Positions 28,107-32,500 of a DNA stretch of 32,500 bases are shown here, piece after piece. Under the pieces are notes generated by a model. That model searched no databases, was not told the origin of the DNA, and saw only the letters and a program-made list of their open reading frames with translations. The first letter of the stretch is position 1. Each line of letters starts with the position of its first letter. The position numbers were made by a program, and so were the translations under genes. This DNA is from Zygnema cylindricum (taxonomy: Eukaryota > Streptophyta > Zygnematophyceae > Zygnematales > Zygnemataceae): positions 1 through 32,500 of the forward strand of contig JBBHKE010003195.1 in assembly GCA_037447655.1 (NCBI GenBank). The letters are read 5' to 3'.

Positions 28107-30937
28107 CTATAGCTTACGAGCAAGAAGAGCTTTAGTGAGCAAATCAGCAATCATTTTTGCATCTGGCAAATAACATAATTTAATCACTCTAGAGAACTTT
28201 TTTTCTCTTACAAAGTGTAATCTTGCATCCATGTGCTTGCTTTTAAAACGGTGACTCGGGTTAGAAGCAATGGCAATGGCAGCCTGGTTATCACACAAGA
28301 TTACGCGTGGACCAACCTGCTTGTATCTAATTCTTGCAACATGGATTTCACCTATAAGAGTTATTTTAGGGTCGAGCTCGCTGCCATATATTCTGACTCT
28401 GTCGTCGATTGTGCTGTGACCTTCTGAAGTTTGCTGCTCCAACAAAAAATCTCGTTCCCAATTTAGAGAACAAATCCCGTGGTGGATTTTTGCCTTGGCA
28501 TGTCGCCATAGCTTGCATCACTCTATGTTTACATCTTCACTTCTCCTCTGCCTAGTAGGAGCTTAAGGTCTTTAGTTCCTGCCAAGTTTTTTTAATTTCT
28601 TCTTGTTCCATCACGGTCAGATTTCCTCAGATTCTCTAGACTTCTGCTCAGTACCCCATTTGCTGCATTTTTAATTTCTTCTTGTTCCATCACGGTCAGA
28701 TTTCCTCAGATTCTCTAGACTTCTGCTCAGTACCCCATTTGCTGCAGGAATGTCAAGACGGGTACGATTTATGAAATATACTAAACTTCCCACTATCTAT
28801 CTCTAAGGTATCAATGTCATAGGTTCATCCTCCCCTGACTCAAAAATTTCACTGATAATAACACCCGGTTCTTTTTCTTCCCCCTCTAACTTATGTCGAA
28901 ACTCCATTGGTGTTACACATCCTTTTGCCCCCCCCCCCATTCCATTTTCATCTAACGTGTTTCCAATAGCCTCCTTTTGAGTCAATTTTATTAATCTTAT
29001 TTTTCTGTCCCTCTCTTCCTAGATACCCAAAATACGTTTTGCCTCGCCAAGGTCTTTCATCTCGAACTGTGAGTTTAAAGCAATTTTAATTTTGTTAAAT
29101 TAGCCATTGATTTGCTAACTAATAGTAAATCATCTACATACACCGCTATATACACTATTCCATCCTCACCCTTTAAAACATAGATAGAGTGATCAAAACT
29201 TATCATTTTAAATCCTATGCTAGTTAAAAATTAATCAAGTTTTAGATTCCATTGCCTAGGGGCCTGTTTTAGGCCGTACAAAGATTTTAGTAGTTTTCAT
29301 ACTAAGTGCTCATTTCCTGGATACATTTCAGGCTGCTGCATGTAAATGGTCTTCTCTGGTACTTTATGCAAAAATGGCGTCTTTAAATCCATCTGTTGTA
29401 TTTCTATATCTTCTATAGCAGCTAGAGATAGCAAAATCCTAACTGTCGGAAATCTTACAACGAAGAAAATGTTTCTTCAAAATCAATTCCTTCCTTTTGA
29501 TTATACCCCTTTGCCACAAGTTTAGCCTTACATCGTTCAATGGTATTATTTGGATTTAACTTCACCTTGAATACACATTTGGCGCCGATCGCTTTTCGGT
29601 CCGGACGAAGGTCCACAAGCTCCCATGTTTCAGCTTCCATGATCGACTTCATTTCATCGTTTGCCTCCTTGAGCCAGTGATTCCGCTCCGGTGATGAGAA
29701 GGCTTCCCGGATGGTTAGAGGCTCCCTTGAGGCTGCCTAGTAGGCAAAGTGAGAGCTTGCTTGAAGGCGGCTACTAGAACTTGTTCCCCCTCGGAAATTT
29801 TGAGGCTGAAATTGTCAGATCCCGAGCATTGCACTTGTTGCGCTCGTTGCGATCTGTAGGAAGTGACTGCTGTTAGTCCGCTTCGAAATGAACTTGTTAG
29901 GGAACCCGATTATGTTCCAACTCTTGTGATACCAGTGGTGAATTTTGCATCTGTGGGACAATATTATGGATGTTATCTAAAATGACATATTTCTATACTT
30001 TTTGCTGCTTCTGCTGCACTGTCATTTAAAAAAAAGTCTATCGAGTCTAGTTCATCTTTGACAACAATGTTCCTTACTACAATAATTTCATGCCTCTCAA
30101 AAATAAAGACTTTATATTCTTTAGAGTGGTCATCATATCTTAACAAAATGCTCGGCAATCCTTTAGGTTCCATTTTCCATCTATCATTAAACGTATCCAA
30201 AATAAAGCATTTACTTCCAAAGACTTTGAAATGACTGACATCCGGTTTTCTACCCGTCCAGATCTCGTAAAGAGTGGTTTCTACCGATCTTGAACATATC
30301 CTATTTTTTATATAAATTGTAGAATTTAATGCTTCAGCCCAGAATTTTGGATCCACGTCCTTATCCGCAAGCATGGACCTAGAGCTTTCTATAATAATTC
30401 TATTCAGTCTTTTTGAGACCCCATTTTGTTCCGGAGAGTATGGAGCAGTTAGTTTATGCCTTATACCTTCCTTGAGTAAAACGTTTTCAAACTCTTTTGA
30501 CGTATATTCCCCGCCATTGTTCGATTTGAGCTCCAGAATTGGCAAACCGTGTAGTTTCTCTCCGCCCACGCTTTGTAGTGTTGAAAATGAGTGAAGACTT
30601 CACTCTTGTCCATCATGAAGTAGACTGTAGTAAACCTCAAAAAATCATCTGTAAAAGTAACCATATATATCATCCCCCCGGCAGATGGTACCTTTGCACG
30701 GCCGAAAACATCAAAAAGATTGAGTTCCAAAAGTTTAGTAGATTTATGTTCAGACTCTTGAGGAAACGGTAATCTGTGTATTTTTCCTAATGCACAGCCA
30801 TCACACGTTTTAGGTGACTGATTTGACAAAGTGACTCCTATTTTACCTGCATTGACCATCTTTTTCATACTCTCATAATTCACATGGCCTAATCTTTTAT
30901 GCCACAGCTCATTTGAGGATAATGCGTCAGAATACAA
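28107..30937 (-). pseudogene. Copia B2 pol: pre-integrase, integrase, reverse transcriptase, RNase H
   Basis: Frame 30937-30461 has the pre-integrase zinc module (His13, His18, Cys45, Cys48) and the first integrase Asp (L-F-D-V). After a frameshift near 30565, frame 30569-29973 continues with K-S-N-N-G-G-E-Y. There Asn replaces the second catalytic Asp, and N-G-V-S-K-R-L-N-R has Lys in place of the catalytic Glu. Reverse transcriptase begins at 29652 (W-E-L-V-D-L). It is frameshifted at about 29458 and keeps Y-V-D-D near 29140-29120. RNase H (28445-28107) has S-T-T-E-S-E-Y-M-A in one frame and C-D-N-Q-A-A-I-A-I-A...A-D-L-L-T-K-A-L in another. A 79-bp tandem duplication at 28588-28746 adds a further frameshift. 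Confidence 0.87.
28588..28746. repeat. 79-bp perfect tandem duplication in B2 pol
   Basis: The segment ending TTTGCTGCA at 28667 is repeated, identical by eye, up to 28746. B1 has it once. Not a multiple of three, so it breaks the frame between reverse transcriptase and RNase H. Perfect identity suggests it is much younger than the element. Confidence 0.85.
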
Positions 30938-31778
30938 AACATCATTTTCTTTATTTTAGAGCATATCAATTCAACACATTTTGCTGGCATCTCTAGTTCC
31001 CGTAACTGCAATTTTTCCATTTTTGTAAACAACCTGACTGCCATGTTTCAGATTGACCTCAAACCCTTTACTTTCTACCAAAGAAGTTGAAAAAATTTTT
31101 TTCTTAAAATCTGGTACATAGAGAACATTATGAAGAGTTCTCTAACCTACCTTGCCTTCTACATCAATTAGCAAGGAGACATCACCTACAGCCCGCGTTT
31201 GCACACTCATTCCACATACATAGTAGATATTTTTCTCCGGTGATGATTTCAGATTTTTGAAAATTGCATTGTTTTTGCACATGAGTGCCGACGCTCCCGT
31301 GTCCATTATCCATCCATTGTCTTTCGTACCCTCCATTGTTGCCGCCATAGGAAATAGATCATCATCTTTCTTGTTAGAGAGTGGGGAAGCCTCGTCCTGA
31401 TGAGATGAAGACGCCGAGAAGAGTGGATTTCCTCGTTGTGAAGATCCCGTGGAGCCTTCATGAAATCGGCTCTGTTGCCATCCAGGTCTGTACAGACCTG
31501 TTTCATTACCTTTCTTAAGCTTAGGACAGAATTTATATCCATGACGTTTTTCATTACAATAAAAACAAGCATTGAAAGATTGTCTATTTCCTCTTTGATT
31601 AAATTGTCTAAACTGATTTTGATTCTGATTAAACTCATTTCTTTGCTGATTGAACTGAGTTTTTTTGTCAAATTGTGTGCTAAATGCCTCTACTTGTTTT
31701 TCACCATTAAGAATTTTAGAATCTACTTCCTCTTCTAATATCAAATTAATAGCTAACTGTAGTGTGTAGCTGGCTTAA

Positions 31779-31820
31779 TCTTTCTGTTTCAGCCTATCAT
31801 CTTTCTGTTTCAGCCTATCA
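31779..31820. repeat. 21-bp in-frame tandem duplication in B2 gag
   Basis: TCTTTCTGTTTCAGCCTATCA occurs at 31779-31799 and 31800-31820; B1 has one copy. It duplicates seven capsid residues without shifting the frame. Confidence 0.85.
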
Positions 31821-32265
31821 GACGTTGCTTTCATAGTAGTAGGAAGACCTCTCATTAGCAAAGCAGCTTGCTGAAACCGAGGAAAAGATCCACCTGCACA
31901 AGCATGAGAATCTATTAGTATTCGAAATTTGTTACAATATTCTGCCATAGTGCCACTCGTGTATTTGTAGTCCCTAATTTGTCCAACCAAAATTAGCTCT
32001 TGCTGAACATTAGCCTTTTCAATATCATCCTTGAGAGATTTCTAGATATCGATCGTTTTTTTCATTTTTATCCGTGACATAGCCAATTCTTCTGATATAT
32101 AAAATATCCAAAAGCGACTGAGCTTGCAAATTTTTCTTTCACGAAGACGGATCCGTTTCCGCCAGTGAACCATCCAAAAAATCTAAAAGGTTAACATTTT
32201 CGAAGTGTGTCTCCACCATATCCGCCCAATAAACGTATTTTTCCCTCGAGAAGATAGGTATTCTT

Positions 32266-32283
32266 GATGACAAGCCCATAACC
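32266..32283 (-). other. Copia B2 primer-binding site
   Basis: GGTTATGGGCTTGTCATC follows the LTR end ...GAACAACA, identical in position and sequence to the B1 site. Confidence 0.65.
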
Positions 32284-32500
32284 TGTTGTTCTACGACCAA
32301 TGGAGCAGGTGGAGCAGCTGTAGTAGTAGAAGTAGACATAATTCACTTGCAGAAGCTTATCAAGAATCCTTCCAATTAATTTTTTTCTAAAGCTCACCAA
32401 ATCTTACACAAAGTTCCAAACTGCTTCAAACTATACCACGATATATAATATAACAAAGACTCACAACTCTTAAAGTTTCAGCCCAATTAATCCAACATAC
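32284..32500 (-). repeat. Family B 5' LTR of B2, runs off right edge
   Basis: It matches the LTR ends at 22116 and 26968, including the LTR-encoded Gag start (ATG at 32339). Only the last 217 bases are inside the window. Confidence 0.88.

Larger units (their letters stand above)
31142..32339 (-). pseudogene. Copia B2 gag and protease
   Basis: ATG 32339 is inside the LTR (boundary 32284). The frame passes through the primer site as Q-Q-V-M-G-L-S-S-R-I-P. Capsid continues in 31990-31775, where D-R-L-K-Q-K-D is duplicated. The 31744-31142 frame has a Gln/Asn-rich stretch (residues about 28-56), then a zinc knuckle C-F-Y-C-N-E-K-R-H-G-Y-K-F-C (CX2CX4HX4C). The protease motif W-I-M-D-T-G-A-S follows (Asp-Thr-Gly at residues 148-150). 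A stop after V-E-G-K-V-G ends the frame at 31142, and the stretch to 30937 toward integrase has several stops. This is the best preserved nucleocapsid of the two B copies. Confidence 0.87.

Noticed and set aside
1-32500. CRISPR array, bacterial operon or prophage
   Set aside because: The direct repeats are LTRs or minisatellites and all proteins are eukaryotic retrotransposon types; no ribosome binding sites or compact operons.

Overview
The window looks like a repeat-rich nuclear region of a eukaryote. No intact host gene, tRNA, rRNA, operon or bacterial signal is visible. Nearly everything recognisable is a decayed LTR retrotransposon on the minus strand, plus one non-autonomous hAT-like DNA transposon. 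A green-plant-lineage host is my best guess but is weakly supported. The hints are AAACCCTAA-type telomere-box motifs near 3.2-3.4 kb, and a copia primer-binding site whose 14-nt core matches the plant initiator-Met tRNA anticodon arm as I remember it. I cannot name the species.

Layout, left to right; internal regions read right to left on the minus strand. (1) 1-3033: 5' part of a Ty3/gypsy element (protease at the left edge, gag, candidate primer-binding site). (2) 3034-6766: probable long 5' flank or LTR of that element, with AACCCTAA repeats, an AT-rich degenerate tandem repeat and a 20-bp minisatellite. It is split by an 879-bp hAT-like element (5405-6283) with an 8-bp target duplication. 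(3) 6505-8701: two direct copies of a ~260-bp repeat, an unassigned stretch, and a copia family A solo LTR with perfect 5-bp target duplications. (4) 8702-10559: 3' part of a gypsy pol gene (RNase H tail, integrase). At about 10552-10559 it is joined in frame to a copia reverse transcriptase. (5) 10552-19785: two family A copia elements (A1, A2) head to tail around one LTR. A2 carries a 1.1-kb solo LTR of a third family inside gag. (6) 19786-22110: family C copia remnants, one fragment inverted. (7) 22116-32500: two family B copia elements (B1, B2) head to tail, sharing a central LTR; the outer LTR runs off the right edge.

The main point of interest is how the three copia families begin. The LTR ends ...CA and is followed at once by GGTTATGGGC, a copia-type half-tRNA primer-binding site. 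The gag frame runs straight through it, starting inside the LTR, so that the site encodes Q-V-M-G. The ATG in the site, which would pair with the primer tRNA's CAU anticodon, is in frame with gag in every family. Other points are two independent tandem LTR arrays, a copia/gypsy in-frame chimera, a mosaic A2 element, and conserved palindromes in the family A LTR. All coding regions carry stops, frameshifts or lost catalytic residues, so no autonomous element is visible.
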